Shown piece after piece: positions 17,497-26,321 of a stretch of DNA of 64,000 nt (its first letter is position 1; every line of letters begins with the position of its first letter). Under the pieces are notes generated by a model that saw only the letters and a program-made list of their open reading frames with translations, made no database searches and was not told the origin of the DNA. Origin of the DNA: Sphingomonas sp. Leaf32 (lineage in GTDB: Bacteria; Pseudomonadota; Alphaproteobacteria; Sphingomonadales; Sphingomonadaceae); assembly GCF_001421765.1 (NCBI RefSeq), contig NZ_LMLA01000001.1, positions 124,001 through 188,000 of the forward strand, written 5' to 3'. The position numbers were made by a program, and so were the translations under genes.

Positions 17497-18791
17497 CCGA
17501 CGCGACGCTCGCAAGGCGCATCGACCTGTGGGGCGTGGTGGCGCTCGGCCTCGGCACCGCGGTCGGCGTGTCGATCTTTTCAGCGATCGCCCCTGCCGCC
17601 AAGGTCGCGGGGCCGGCGATGCTGTTCTCGGCACTGCTCGCCGCGCTGCCGATGTATCTGATCGCGGTCAGCTATGCGTTCCTCGGATCGGCCTGTCCGG
17701 CATCGGGCGCGTCGTTCGTCTGGCCCGCACGGTTCCTGCATCCGACCTGGGGCTTCTGCATCGGATGGGCGCGGATCGTCGCCAATGTCGGGGCGATCGT
17801 AGTGCTCGCGCTGGTGCTCGTGCGCTATGCGTCGATGCTGGTGCCGTTGCCGACGAAGCCGACGATGCTCGGCGTGCTCGCGCTGGCACTGGTCGCCAAT
17901 CTGTTCGGCGTGCATATCGCGACACGGGTGCAGAAGGTCCTGCTGGTCGGGATGCTGCTGCTCTTCGCGGTGTTCGTCCTGTGGGGCGGCGCCAGCGCGG
18001 TCGATCCGGCGCGGCTGCAACCGCTGTTCCCGCACGGGCTTCACGGCATGGTCGCGGCGACGCCATTGCTGATGGGCCTGTTCTTCGGGATCGAGGCGGC
18101 GACCGAGGCCGGTGCCGAAGTCACCGACAGCCGCCGGACCATTCCGCTGGGCATCGCGCTGTCGATCGGGTCGGCAACGCTGCTGTACCTGGCGGTCGGC
18201 TTCGTCGCGCTGGGCGTGCTCGGCGGCGATGCACTGGGGGCAAGCGACGCGCCGATCCTCGATGCGGCCAAGGGATTCATGGGGCCATGGGCCACGCCGC
18301 TGGTCGTGCTGGCGGCGGTCCTGTCGATCGGCAAGTCGCTCAACGCGCTGTTCGCGATGTTCAGCCGCAGCCTGTATGCGATGGGGACCACCGGGATGCT
18401 GCCCTCCGCGCTCGGGCGGGTCCATCCGCGCTGGCAGACGCCGCATGTCGCGCTGTTCGCGGTGTTCCTGCTCGGCTGCGCGGGGCTGCTGCTGCCGATG
18501 GAGCTGACGTTCCTGTTCCTCGCGGTGAACATCCCCAACCTGCTGAAATACGGCAGCATCTGCTTCGCCGCGGCACGGGTCGTGGAGCGCCATCCCGAAC
18601 TGTACGACGCCGCCGCGTTCAAACCGGGCCGCCGCCGGATGCGGATCGCGGCCTATGGTGGCGCGGTCAGCGCCTTCCTCCTGATCTTCGTCGGGATCGA
18701 GACCGACGGACGGCCCTATGTCCTGCTGCTCGTCTGGATGCTGGTCGGCCTTGTCTTCCTCCAGACCCGGCGTCTGACGCCGGGAGCGTAG
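17493..18791 (+). CDS. APC-superfamily amino-acid permease
   Basis: 432 residues with about twelve hydrophobic segments. The first carries the APC signature region (LWGVVALGLGTAVGVSIFS) and the sixth lies around LLMGLFFGIEAATEAGAEV, where APC carriers contact substrate. The start is TTG at 17493, overlapping the S10 stop (TTGA); no ATG lies near. It is the last gene of the aminotransferase-S10-permease operon and is followed by an REP-like element. It probably carries a free amino acid, or a small peptide, across the inner membrane; specificity is not visible. Confidence 0.9.
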   Translation: MTDATLARRIDLWGVVALGLGTAVGVSIFSAIAPAAKVAGPAMLFSALLAALPMYLIAVSYAFLGSACPASGASFVWPARFLHPTWGFCIGWARIVANVGAIVVLALVLVRYASMLVPLPTKPTMLGVLALALVANLFGVHIATRVQKVLLVGMLLLFAVFVLWGGASAVDPARLQPLFPHGLHGMVAATPLLMGLFFGIEAATEAGAEVTDSRRTIPLGIALSIGSATLLYLAVGFVALGVLGGDALGASDAPILDAAKGFMGPWATPLVVLAAVLSIGKSLNALFAMFSRSLYAMGTTGMLPSALGRVHPRWQTPHVALFAVFLLGCAGLLLPMELTFLFLAVNIPNLLKYGSICFAAARVVERHPELYDAAAFKPGRRRMRIAAYGGAVSAFLLIFVGIETDGRPYVLLLVWMLVGLVFLQTRRLTPGA

Positions 18792-18990
18792 TAGGGCTAA
18801 TCGACATTCGGCCACTCCCGGTGTCGTTCCTGATTTGGGCCTCCAGCCTTTCCGTCACCCCGGACTTGTTCCGGGGTCCACTTCGCCGCAATCGCGGTCG
18901 ATGGAGGCTCATACCGCACCGGTTGCCGGGCCGTGGACCCCGGAACAAGTCCGGGGTGACGAAATAGAATGTGAAGGTCGAGCCGCCCTA
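18792..18990. repeat. REP-like mirrored element, family A copy 2
   Basis: The inner arms begin at 18853 (CGTCACCCCGGACTTGTTCC) and end at 18961, and the outer arms are tagggctaatcgacattc at 18792 and gaatgtgaaggtcgagccgc near 18967. It occupies most of the 312-base gap between the permease and the DUF6607 gene, which are read towards each other. Nothing else is seen in that gap. Confidence 0.85.
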
Positions 18991-19103
18991 GTTTTTGCAG
19001 CAGCCATCGACGCTGACCGTCAAGACGACGCAATCTCCGCAACGGCCAGCGTCGAGGCACTGAAATTAACCGTTGCCGCGTCGGCAAACGGGGAAGTCGA
19101 CCT

Positions 19104-20075
19104 TCACTCCTTGTCGATCAATCGTGCCGCTTCGGCGCTGGCGCCAACCGATGTTGCCTCTCCGGATACAATATCGTCGGCCAGCAGCATCAATTCATGC
19201 GCTGTCGACGAACCGACATCCGCAACCTCGGCGAGCGCAAGGCCCGACCGGCGGCGGATCGCCGCATCCCAGTTGGCCCGGACCGACGCCCAATACTCCT
19301 TCGTCTTGCTCCAATAGTCGTCGGCCACCCCGATCGGGAAGTCGGTGGCGGGGACATAGGTGTTGACGACATATTCGTGGACGAACGTTGCCGGCTTGCC
19401 GTCCTTCGTCCCGATCTTGGCATTGTCCTGCTCATGCACCCAGCCGGCGGGCGTCAGGACGTGACGGTTGGTGCCGACATAATGGTCGTAGGGCGGACTG
19501 CGCGTGGCGTCGCGCCGCGCGAGCGGCCGGCGGGTTTCGTCGCTGGTCCAGCGGGTCGCACCGTCATCGTACCGCCAGCGGCCGATCCCGCCGTATCGCG
19601 GCGAATCGTCGGTCTGCCACACGGTCTGCGACCACGCGCCACGCCGTTCCGCTTCCGGCACCGGCCGCAGGGTCCAGCGCCCCGGACCGACATAGACCAG
19701 CACGGTCGCGGGCTGCCACGTCCAGTCCTGGCGCCAGTGCTTGATGACCATCGTCTTGCCATTGCCGTCGTTCACCACCAGGAGATGCTGGAGAACGACA
19801 TGGTCCGGCGTGTCGACGATCGCGCGTACCACTTCGTGCCCGCCGCTGATCTTGGCCGGGTACGGGGTATAGCCCGCGACCAGCGGCGTCGTCTCGCGCA
19901 TGTCGAACGTCACCTTGAACGTACCAGCCATTTTCAGGATCGCGGCATGGTCGCGCGCCTGATCGCCATATTGCGCGGCGTTGATCGGCGCCGGGGCGGC
20001 GGCCTGCGCCAGCGCGGGCGACACCGTCAGCGTGGTTAGGCCCGCGGCGGCCAACAGGAAAAGCGGATGGTTCAT
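19104..20075 (-). CDS. DUF6607 family protein, exported
   Basis: 323 residues with a signal peptide (FLLAAAGLTTLTVSPALAQA). The body is rich in Trp and Tyr (HWRQDWTWQPATVLVYVGPGRWTLRPV; NRHVLTPAGWVHEQDN), which matches proteins I know as DUF6607, often placed next to haem-type TonB receptors in xanthomonads and sphingomonads. The start at 20075 comes 11 bases after the receptor stop, so both are one operon. The function is unknown; a periplasmic or surface partner of the receptor is a fair guess. The open frame upstream of 20075 lies inside the receptor gene and is discarded. Confidence 0.8.
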   Translation of the reverse strand: MNHPLFLLAAAGLTTLTVSPALAQAAAPAPINAAQYGDQARDHAAILKMAGTFKVTFDMRETTPLVAGYTPYPAKISGGHEVVRAIVDTPDHVVLQHLLVVNDGNGKTMVIKHWRQDWTWQPATVLVYVGPGRWTLRPVPEAERRGAWSQTVWQTDDSPRYGGIGRWRYDDGATRWTSDETRRPLARRDATRSPPYDHYVGTNRHVLTPAGWVHEQDNAKIGTKDGKPATFVHEYVVNTYVPATDFPIGVADDYWSKTKEYWASVRANWDAAIRRRSGLALAEVADVGSSTAHELMLLADDIVSGEATSVGASAEAARLIDKE

Positions 20076-20086
20076 CGGATCGGACC

Positions 20087-22381
20087 TCACAGGACGAGGG
20101 ACAGGGAGATGCCGGCATTGCGGCCCGGCTGCGAAAAGGCGTCGCGGATGGGCGAGGTCGACGTCAGCCCGCGTACGTCGCTCCACCAGAAATAGCGTTT
20201 GTCGGTGATGTTGAAGACGCCGGCACGGATCGTCGCCGCTTCACCGATGCGCAGCGACGCGGTGGCATCGAACACCCAGAAGCCACCGGGCGTGAAACAG
20301 GACGTGCCGGGGACCGCCGGCCGCGTGCCCGCCGCCGGCTGCGCCGCGACGTTGCAGCTGTTGTTGGTGTCGGACAGTTCCTTGCCAGCCGAATGCGTTG
20401 CGACGAACTCGGCACGGAACGGGCCGTCGTCGGGCTGGAAGAACAGGCCGGCAACGACCTTCACCGGCTCCACGCTGTCGAGCGGCAGGGTGCCGGCGAC
20501 GCCATCGGTGCGCATCCTGCCCCTGGCATAGGATGCGGCGGCCCGTACGCCCACGCCGACCGGCAATTGCGCCTCGCCCCGCGCCTCCAGCCCTTCGATC
20601 GTCACCCGGCCACGATTGACGAACTGATAGACGGCGGGATTGGCGGCGGTGAACGCGCCGGACACCTGCACCTGATCGATGAAGTTGCGGAAGCGGCTGC
20701 TGAACGCTGTTCCGCTGAGCGACCAGCGCGCACCGGTCAGGCGGATACCACCCTCGACGCTCTCGCTCGTCTCGGGCTTCAGATCGGGGTTCGGGATCGA
20801 ACGGTAATTGGCGACGATGTTGGCGAACCCGTTGTTGATCTGGTTCGGCTCGGGCGGTTTGAAGCCCTGGCCATAGTTGGCGAACAGCCGGACGCCATCG
20901 GTCACCCGCGCCACCGCGCCCAGACGGGGCGTAACCCGCGATCCGCTCTGCCCACGGGGTACGAAGGTCGTGAACAACGGGTCGCTCTGCGGGTCGAGCC
21001 GGTAATGGTCGAACCGGATCGCCGGGAACAGCGTCAACGACCCGTCGGCGATCGCGATCTCGTCCTGCGCGAACACCCCGATCAATGCGTAATCGGTCGT
21101 CGGAAAGGCACGGGTCGGATAGGTTTCACCGGCCGGTGGCACCGTGCCGCCGCGCACGCCGGTCTGGCGCGTCTTCGAATAGTCGGCACCATAGGCGAAC
21201 AGGTGCGTGGCCGGGCCGGTCGTCGCCCGGCTTTCGAGTTGCAGCGTGCCGCCGAACACCTCGTTGTCGAAACGGTTGACGCGGACGCGGTCGGTGCCGA
21301 CCCGGTCCTCCCATCCGGTCTGCACGGTACCGCTCTTCTGGTAATAGGCTGCGGCGCGCACCCCGCTGACCAAGCCATCGCCGGCATAGCGATAGTCGAT
21401 CGTACCGCGATTGCGCGCGGTGGTGTCGCGCGCCTGCAGCCCCAGCACCGCCGTCGCCGACGGCGACACGGCGGTCACCCTGGTGATCGCGCTCAGCACG
21501 TTCGTATCCACCACCGCGTCGAAGCGTTCATAGGTCAGCCGTATCCGGCTCGCATCGCTCGGACTCCACACGAGGCGGCCAAGCAGCGCGTTGGAGGCGA
21601 TATCCTGCGGGTTCGGCGTGGTGCGGTCGGTATTGGCGCTGTCGTTGCCGCCCTTGTTATCCAACTCGTGGCCGTCGCGCCGCGTATAGGCGAGCATCGC
21701 CTGAAGATCGCCCTGCCGACCGGCCACGACCAGGCCCTTGGTCCAGCTGTCGTCCGACGAATCATAACCGACCCGGGCGCCGCCGCCGACCGGACGACCG
21801 CCCTGCAGAAAATCCTGCGGGTCCTTGGTGATGAAGCTGACCGCACCGGCCACGCCGTCGCTGCCGTATAGTGCCGACGCCGGGCCGCGGAGGATTTCGA
21901 CCGACTTCAGCAGGTCGAGATCGACATAATCGCCGCGACCGACCGATTGCGCACCGAAGCTGAAAGCGTCCGGCACCCGCACGCCATCGACGGTGATGAG
22001 GACGCGGTTCCCTTCCAGCCCGCGGATATTGAAACCGCTGTCGCGATCGCGACCGGTCGAGGCGCCCGCCGCAGTGAACCGGGCCGGCGCACGGCGTACC
22101 GCGACGCCGGGTTCGTAGCGCACCAGGTCCTTGATGTCGGCGATCAGCCGGTCGTCGATCGTCGCGGCGTCGATCACCGAAACGGTCTGCGGCACGTCCT
22201 CCACCCGCTTCTCGCCGCGCGTCGCGGTCACGGTGATTTCGCCATCGTCCGACGCGCCCTTTTCGCCATCGCTGCCGGACATGGCGGGTTGGACGACGGT
22301 CTGTGCCGAAGCCACCATCGGCAGGACGCAGAGGTTCAGGGCCGCGACGGCAACGCCGCGCAGCAGATATGCGGATGTCAT
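20087..22381 (-). CDS. TonB-dependent receptor, haem/haemoglobin type
   Basis: 764 residues: signal peptide (LLRGVAVAALNLCVLPMVASA), TonB-box-like EITVTATRGEKRVEDVPQTVSV, then a plug with NIRGLEGNRVLITVDGVRVPD and VEILRGPASALYGSDGVAGAV, and a barrel ending in SISLSLVL-type aromatic/hydrophobic residues (AGISLSLVL). Length and plug features fit TonB haem/haemoglobin receptors (HmuR-like), though siderophore transport cannot be excluded. It heads a two-gene operon with the DUF6607 gene. The short divergent region upstream holds a Fur-like sequence, which would make expression iron-dependent. Confidence 0.88.
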   Translation of the reverse strand: MTSAYLLRGVAVAALNLCVLPMVASAQTVVQPAMSGSDGEKGASDDGEITVTATRGEKRVEDVPQTVSVIDAATIDDRLIADIKDLVRYEPGVAVRRAPARFTAAGASTGRDRDSGFNIRGLEGNRVLITVDGVRVPDAFSFGAQSVGRGDYVDLDLLKSVEILRGPASALYGSDGVAGAVSFITKDPQDFLQGGRPVGGGARVGYDSSDDSWTKGLVVAGRQGDLQAMLAYTRRDGHELDNKGGNDSANTDRTTPNPQDIASNALLGRLVWSPSDASRIRLTYERFDAVVDTNVLSAITRVTAVSPSATAVLGLQARDTTARNRGTIDYRYAGDGLVSGVRAAAYYQKSGTVQTGWEDRVGTDRVRVNRFDNEVFGGTLQLESRATTGPATHLFAYGADYSKTRQTGVRGGTVPPAGETYPTRAFPTTDYALIGVFAQDEIAIADGSLTLFPAIRFDHYRLDPQSDPLFTTFVPRGQSGSRVTPRLGAVARVTDGVRLFANYGQGFKPPEPNQINNGFANIVANYRSIPNPDLKPETSESVEGGIRLTGARWSLSGTAFSSRFRNFIDQVQVSGAFTAANPAVYQFVNRGRVTIEGLEARGEAQLPVGVGVRAAASYARGRMRTDGVAGTLPLDSVEPVKVVAGLFFQPDDGPFRAEFVATHSAGKELSDTNNSCNVAAQPAAGTRPAVPGTSCFTPGGFWVFDATASLRIGEAATIRAGVFNITDKRYFWWSDVRGLTSTSPIRDAFSQPGRNAGISLSLVL

Positions 22382-22408
22382 TAATGCTTCCCCTTCTCGC
22401 TCCAGTCA

Positions 22409-22427
22409 GTTAATGAGAGTCACTAGC
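22409..22427. promoter_or_regulatory. Candidate Fur box between divergent iron-type genes
   Basis: The 19 bases gttaatgagagtcactagc resemble a Fur box (alternating NAT triads around AATGAGA.TC), placed 28 bases before the receptor start and 30 before the DUF4198 start. The AT-rich stretch stands out in this GC-rich DNA. It is an eye match without a scored matrix. Confidence 0.5.
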
Positions 22428-22456
22428 GTTAGCAAGCGTTCATTGAGAGGACCGGA

Positions 22457-23260
22457 ATGCAGCATTCGATCGGGATCATCAGGGCGGGGTCGGCAGCGCT
22501 GGCACTGGCCCTCGCATCGACGGCAACCGCTGCGCTGGCGCATATGCCCTATGTCCTGCCCGCCCGGTTCGACGTCGGCAGTCATACGCAGATCACGCTG
22601 GAAGCATCCTTCACCGAGGATGCGTTCCGACCGGAAGTCGCGATGCGCGATGCACCGTTCGAGATCACCGGTCCCGACGGCCGAACCGAGCGACTGCCCC
22701 CGGCGACCCTGGCGGGCGACCGGACGATCGCGGAAGCGGCGCTGCCCGTCGACGGCATCTACCGACTGTCGTCGAGGCAGCGCAGCGGACGGGCGGGCAA
22801 GATGTACCGGAAGGATCGCGACTGGATCATGGTCGGCGAAGGCACCGCGCCGCCGCAGGGCGTCCAACTGGTCGATGTGCGCAGCATGACGCTCGCCGAC
22901 GCCTATGTCCTGCGCGGTCGACCTGGTGCGCCGGGCGCGCTGGCGCCGCGGGGCACGGCGTTGGAAATCCAGCCGCTCGGCGATCCTACGATACTGGCTC
23001 CGGGAAGTGCCGCGCGGTTCGCCGTGCTGTACGACGGGAAGCCGCTGCCGGGGCAGGCGGTAACCTTGTTCCGCGAAGCAGGTCTCTACGACGGCCGCAA
23101 GCAGGTCGGCACGGCGACCAGCGACGGTGCCGGGGTCGTGGTGCTGACGGCGCCCGATCCCGGGCGATACCTGATGCTCGTGCGCTATCGAACCGCCACG
23201 CCGGACGTCGCGGGCGGCTATGCCAGCTTCACGACGACGCTCGCCTTCGAAGTGGGGTGA
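22457..23260 (+). CDS. DUF4198 domain protein, exported
   Basis: 267 residues with a signal peptide ending ALAHMPYVLP, the usual beginning of DUF4198 proteins, where the His after cleavage may contact metal. The later part is a beta-rich domain (PGSAARFAVLYDGKPLPGQAVTLFRE.. then GAGVVVLTAPDPGRYLMLVRY), like the CbiK/NikM-type periplasmic components linked to metal uptake. It is divergent from the haem-type receptor across a Fur-like site. A role in periplasmic handling of iron or another transition metal is inferred from family and place. Confidence 0.82.
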   Translation: MQHSIGIIRAGSAALALALASTATAALAHMPYVLPARFDVGSHTQITLEASFTEDAFRPEVAMRDAPFEITGPDGRTERLPPATLAGDRTIAEAALPVDGIYRLSSRQRSGRAGKMYRKDRDWIMVGEGTAPPQGVQLVDVRSMTLADAYVLRGRPGAPGALAPRGTALEIQPLGDPTILAPGSAARFAVLYDGKPLPGQAVTLFREAGLYDGRKQVGTATSDGAGVVVLTAPDPGRYLMLVRYRTATPDVAGGYASFTTTLAFEVG

Positions 23261-23271
23261 AAGGAACCGAC

Positions 23272-23736
23272 ATGGCTTTCATGGAGCGTATCGAGCGTCC
23301 CGATACCGACGGCGAACGGGTCGTCGTCCGCTTGCTGCGACATTATCGCGGCATTCACGATCGCGATGGAGGCGGCGGCGCACTGGCGAGCCTCGTCGCG
23401 CTGGGCCAGACCCTCCGCCTGCCCCCGGCCGGCAGCGTGGCGTTGGCAAGCGTCTTCCAGCTTACCGAGGCGTTGCTGGGACGACGCCTCACCACCGAAT
23501 GCTGCTGTTCGTGCGACTACAGCCCGGACGAGCGGGCCGTCATCCGCCTCCTCGGCGCCCGCCTGCCGTGCGTGGCCGGCACCGGTACCGTCGAAATACC
23601 CCATGGCCTGCCCGGTGCATTGGCATGGGCGATCCTGAGCGTCCGGTCGCTGTGCGGCGCGATCCTCGTGCTACCGTCGCGCCCGTTGCAGGTCGACGAT
23701 CCGGCCTGCCCGTTCGACCGTCCTTTCGGCGCCTGA
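23272..23736 (+). CDS. Hypothetical protein with CCCSC cysteine cluster
   Basis: 154 residues from the ATG at 23272, which follows AAAGGA by about six bases; a GTG at 23257 overlapping the previous stop is possible. I do not recognise the family. Visible traits are a charged N-terminus (MERIERPDTDGERVVVRLLRHYRG), a middle TTECCCSCDYSPDERAVIRLL with four cysteines in five positions, two more cysteines later, and hydrophobic stretches but no clear signal peptide. It is co-transcribed with the DUF4198 gene behind a Fur-like site, so a metal-related role for the cysteines is possible. Confidence 0.75.
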   Translation: MAFMERIERPDTDGERVVVRLLRHYRGIHDRDGGGGALASLVALGQTLRLPPAGSVALASVFQLTEALLGRRLTTECCCSCDYSPDERAVIRLLGARLPCVAGTGTVEIPHGLPGALAWAILSVRSLCGAILVLPSRPLQVDDPACPFDRPFGA

Positions 23737-23819
23737 CGAGATGGCGTCGCCCTGCGACGATCGCGATCAGGTGGCAGCCAACTTGCGCTACTTTCGCAAG
23801 CAACCGGAATGTCGTCGCG

Positions 23820-24668
23820 CTATCGTTCCGGGGCCAGGGTGACGGCGTTCGCCGCAAGGATGCCGGCCAGTTCGTCATAGACCAGCCGCGTCCGGGCGCT
23901 GATCGTCTCCGTGGCATGGGCGATCAGCCATAGCGGTTCGACAGGACGCATCGGCGTGTCGAGCGCCACGAGGTCCCCGCCCAGGAAACAGGGCAGCATA
24001 CCGATCCCGATACCGGCCTGAATGGCGGCGCGCTGCCCGGCAAGGCTGTTGACGAGGATGTCGGGTTCACGACCGAAATGCTGCCGAAGCCAGCGCCGCG
24101 CCGGCAGATCATAGGCGCTGCTCCACCCGATCAATCGGGGATGGTCGCGGTCGTCGACATGCGGGGACGCCGCATAGAGCGCATGGGCCATCCGGCCGAC
24201 GTTCCGGATCGTCAGAGCGCCCTTGTCCGGTCGTACGAGGCGAAGGGCGATATCGGCCTCCCCTCTCGCGATGCCGATCGTGGCGATGCCGGTCACGACT
24301 TCCAGCGTCAGGGCCGGATAGCGATCCAGCAAGTAGCGCAGCCCCGGCAGGAGGATGTTCGTCGCCAGCGTCTCGGGCGCAGCAAGCCGCACGACCCCCG
24401 CCACGTCGCCGCCTCTCGCCACCGCGTTGTCGCGAAGGCGGCGCATCGTCTCTTCCACCTTTTCGGCATCGCCGAGCATCGCGCGGCCGTCATCGGTCAA
24501 CCGGTATCCGCTGGGATGACGCACGAACAATGGAACGCCCAGGGACGCTTCCAGCGCCGCGACGCGCCGACCGGCGGTCTGCGCGCTAATGCCCAGTTCG
24601 CGCGCGGCGCCGCTAAGCCCGCCCCGGCGCGCAACGGCAGTGAAGCAGCGAAGGTCGTCCCAATCCAT
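23820..24668 (-). CDS. LysR family transcriptional regulator
   Basis: 282 residues. The N-terminal HTH (DLRCFTAVARRGGLSGAARELGISAQTAGRRVAALEASLGVPLF) is standard LysR, followed by the effector domain with VRLAAPETLATNILLPGL. The gene is divergent from the carboxymuconolactone-decarboxylase-family gene and its NTF2-hydrolase partner, the usual layout of a LysR regulator and its target. A palindrome TTCCA-taac-TGGAA lies five bases before its start and 71 bases before the target gene. The effector is unknown. Confidence 0.92.
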   Translation of the reverse strand: MDWDDLRCFTAVARRGGLSGAARELGISAQTAGRRVAALEASLGVPLFVRHPSGYRLTDDGRAMLGDAEKVEETMRRLRDNAVARGGDVAGVVRLAAPETLATNILLPGLRYLLDRYPALTLEVVTGIATIGIARGEADIALRLVRPDKGALTIRNVGRMAHALYAASPHVDDRDHPRLIGWSSAYDLPARRWLRQHFGREPDILVNSLAGQRAAIQAGIGIGMLPCFLGGDLVALDTPMRPVEPLWLIAHATETISARTRLVYDELAGILAANAVTLAPER

Positions 24669-24672
24669 GGTC

Positions 24673-24686
24673 TTCCATAACTGGAA
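24673..24686. promoter_or_regulatory. Candidate LysR operator TTCCA-N4-TGGAA
   Basis: A perfect 5+5 palindrome lies in the 89-base divergent region, adjacent to the lysR start. It fits the size of a LysR recognition dyad, but the T-N11-A form is not strictly met. Confidence 0.45.
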
Positions 24687-24757
24687 AACCGGTCTCCGTA
24701 ATCATCCATTCCTGAAGGCAGACTTCTCCATCATCTTGTGGATCGAGGAGACACGAT

Positions 24758-25135
24758 ATGACGGATGATCGGTATGCGCGCGGTGTCGCGCGACTGGCGG
24801 AGATCGATGGGGCAGCCGGCGATGCGGTGATCGCCGGTCTGGCCGACCTCGCTCCGGACCTGGGACGCTACATCATCGAGTTCGGGTTTGGCGATGTCTA
24901 CAGCCGGCCGGGACTCGATTTGCGGACACGCGAGCTGGCGACCGTCGCCGCCCTGACCGCGATGGGAAATGCCCGGCCGCAACTGGAGGTCCATCTGGCC
25001 GCGGCCCTCAATGTCGGCGCGACCAGGGCCGAAATCGTCGAGGTCATCATCCAGATGTCTCTCTACGCCGGCTTCCCCGCCGCGCTCAACGCCATCGCGG
25101 CGCTCCGAACGGTGCTGGAGGCGCGCCATGGCTGA
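24758..25135 (+). CDS. Carboxymuconolactone decarboxylase family protein
   Basis: 125 residues, the normal length of a small CMD protein. LDLRTRELATVAALTAMGNARPQLEVHLAAALNVGATRAEIVEVI is the family core, followed by YAGFPAALNAI. There is no AhpD-type CxxC, so peroxidase activity is unlikely; decarboxylase or hydrolase chemistry on a ring lactone is more likely. The start follows GAGGAG. Its 3' end overlaps the next gene by eight bases, and it is divergent from a LysR regulator. The pair may degrade a lactone or cyclic ketone, but the substrate is not visible. Confidence 0.9.
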   Translation: MTDDRYARGVARLAEIDGAAGDAVIAGLADLAPDLGRYIIEFGFGDVYSRPGLDLRTRELATVAALTAMGNARPQLEVHLAAALNVGATRAEIVEVIIQMSLYAGFPAALNAIAALRTVLEARHG

Positions 25136-26321
25136 GGCGCGGTCGATCGTAGAGCGGTATTTCCGGGCGTTCGGTGCGGGCGACGCCGAAGCCGCGCTGG
25201 CCTGCGTCCACCCCGATGCGGTCTGGCATGTCGATGGCGATCCGATGGTCGGAACGGTCGGGATCATCCGTGGGCGCGATGCGGTTCGCGCATGGCAGAC
25301 GCGGTTCCCGTCCAGCTTCCGCCCGATCGACTTCTCCGTCGATCGGTTGATGGCGGAGGGAGACGATGTGATCGCGCTCGGCCATTTTCGTCATCGGGTC
25401 GTATCGACCGGCGCGATCGTGGACAGCGACTATGCCATCCGGTTCACCATGCGCGACGGCCTGATCGCACGCTACCGGATTTTCGAGGACTCGCTGCTGC
25501 TCGCCCGCGCGCATGGGAGCGGCAGTGCCGCACGAAGCGCATCGATCAACCGCACGATCTATGGATGGGACGATACCGGTCAGGGCGCGCCGGTGCTGTT
25601 CCTCCATGGCCTGTTCCTCGACCGGCATTTCTGGTCGCGTCAGGTCGCCGCGCTTGCCGATCGGCGGCGCTGCATCGCGTTCGACATGCCGGGGCATGGC
25701 GCGAGCGGCTGGCGGCCCGGCCTCGACCTCGACGGCATCGCGGAGGATATTGCGCTGTGGATCGGCGAGCATTGCCGCAGGCCGATGACGATCGTCGGTC
25801 ACAGCCAGGGCGGCATGGTCGCGATGCGGGTAGCGGCACGTTACCGATCGCTGGTCGATCGCCTGGTGTTGGTGAACACCTCTGCCCGCGCCGAGTATCC
25901 CGATCGGCTCGATGGCTGGCGGCAACGTCGATCGGCGTTGCTTGGATCGGATGCCGGGCGCGCTGCCGTCATGAGCAGCATCCGGCAACGGACGACCGCC
26001 AGACACTGGATCGACAGCCATCCGGACGAGGGTGCGACCGAACACGCGGCGATGATGCGCCACGATCCGACCCTTCTCGTGCAGGCCGTCGATGCGGCGG
26101 TACTCGATCGGCCTGACATGACCCGGCTGCTCGGCAGCATCGATGTGCCGGTCGACGTGCTATCCGGGGAGCTGGACCAGGCCACTCCCTCCGCATTGGG
26201 GGAGGAAATCGCCAGCGGTGTCGTCGACGGGAGGCACTTCGTCACGGCAGGTGCGGCCCATCATTTGCCCGTCGAACTACCGGAACGCGTGGTTCGGGCC
26301 ATCATCCGCAGACCCGACTGA
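25128..26321 (+). CDS. Fusion of NTF2/SnoaL-like domain and alpha/beta hydrolase
   Basis: 397 residues from the ATG at 25128, overlapping the CMD gene. Residues 1-130 (IVERYFRAFGAGDAEAALACVHPDAVWHVDGDP.. FRHRVVSTGAIVDSDYAIRFTMRDGLIARYRIFEDS) form a SnoaL/NTF2-like domain. From about 140 an alpha/beta hydrolase follows, with FLHGLF (oxyanion hole), nucleophile elbow GHSQGG, and a late His in TAGAAHHLP. Single-domain versions of both are common; a continuous fusion is less so. Both domains are complete and no frameshift is needed. With the CMD neighbour it suggests stepwise processing of one small molecule (for example lactone opening). Confidence 0.85.
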   Translation: MAEARSIVERYFRAFGAGDAEAALACVHPDAVWHVDGDPMVGTVGIIRGRDAVRAWQTRFPSSFRPIDFSVDRLMAEGDDVIALGHFRHRVVSTGAIVDSDYAIRFTMRDGLIARYRIFEDSLLLARAHGSGSAARSASINRTIYGWDDTGQGAPVLFLHGLFLDRHFWSRQVAALADRRRCIAFDMPGHGASGWRPGLDLDGIAEDIALWIGEHCRRPMTIVGHSQGGMVAMRVAARYRSLVDRLVLVNTSARAEYPDRLDGWRQRRSALLGSDAGRAAVMSSIRQRTTARHWIDSHPDEGATEHAAMMRHDPTLLVQAVDAAVLDRPDMTRLLGSIDVPVDVLSGELDQATPSALGEEIASGVVDGRHFVTAGAAHHLPVELPERVVRAIIRRPD

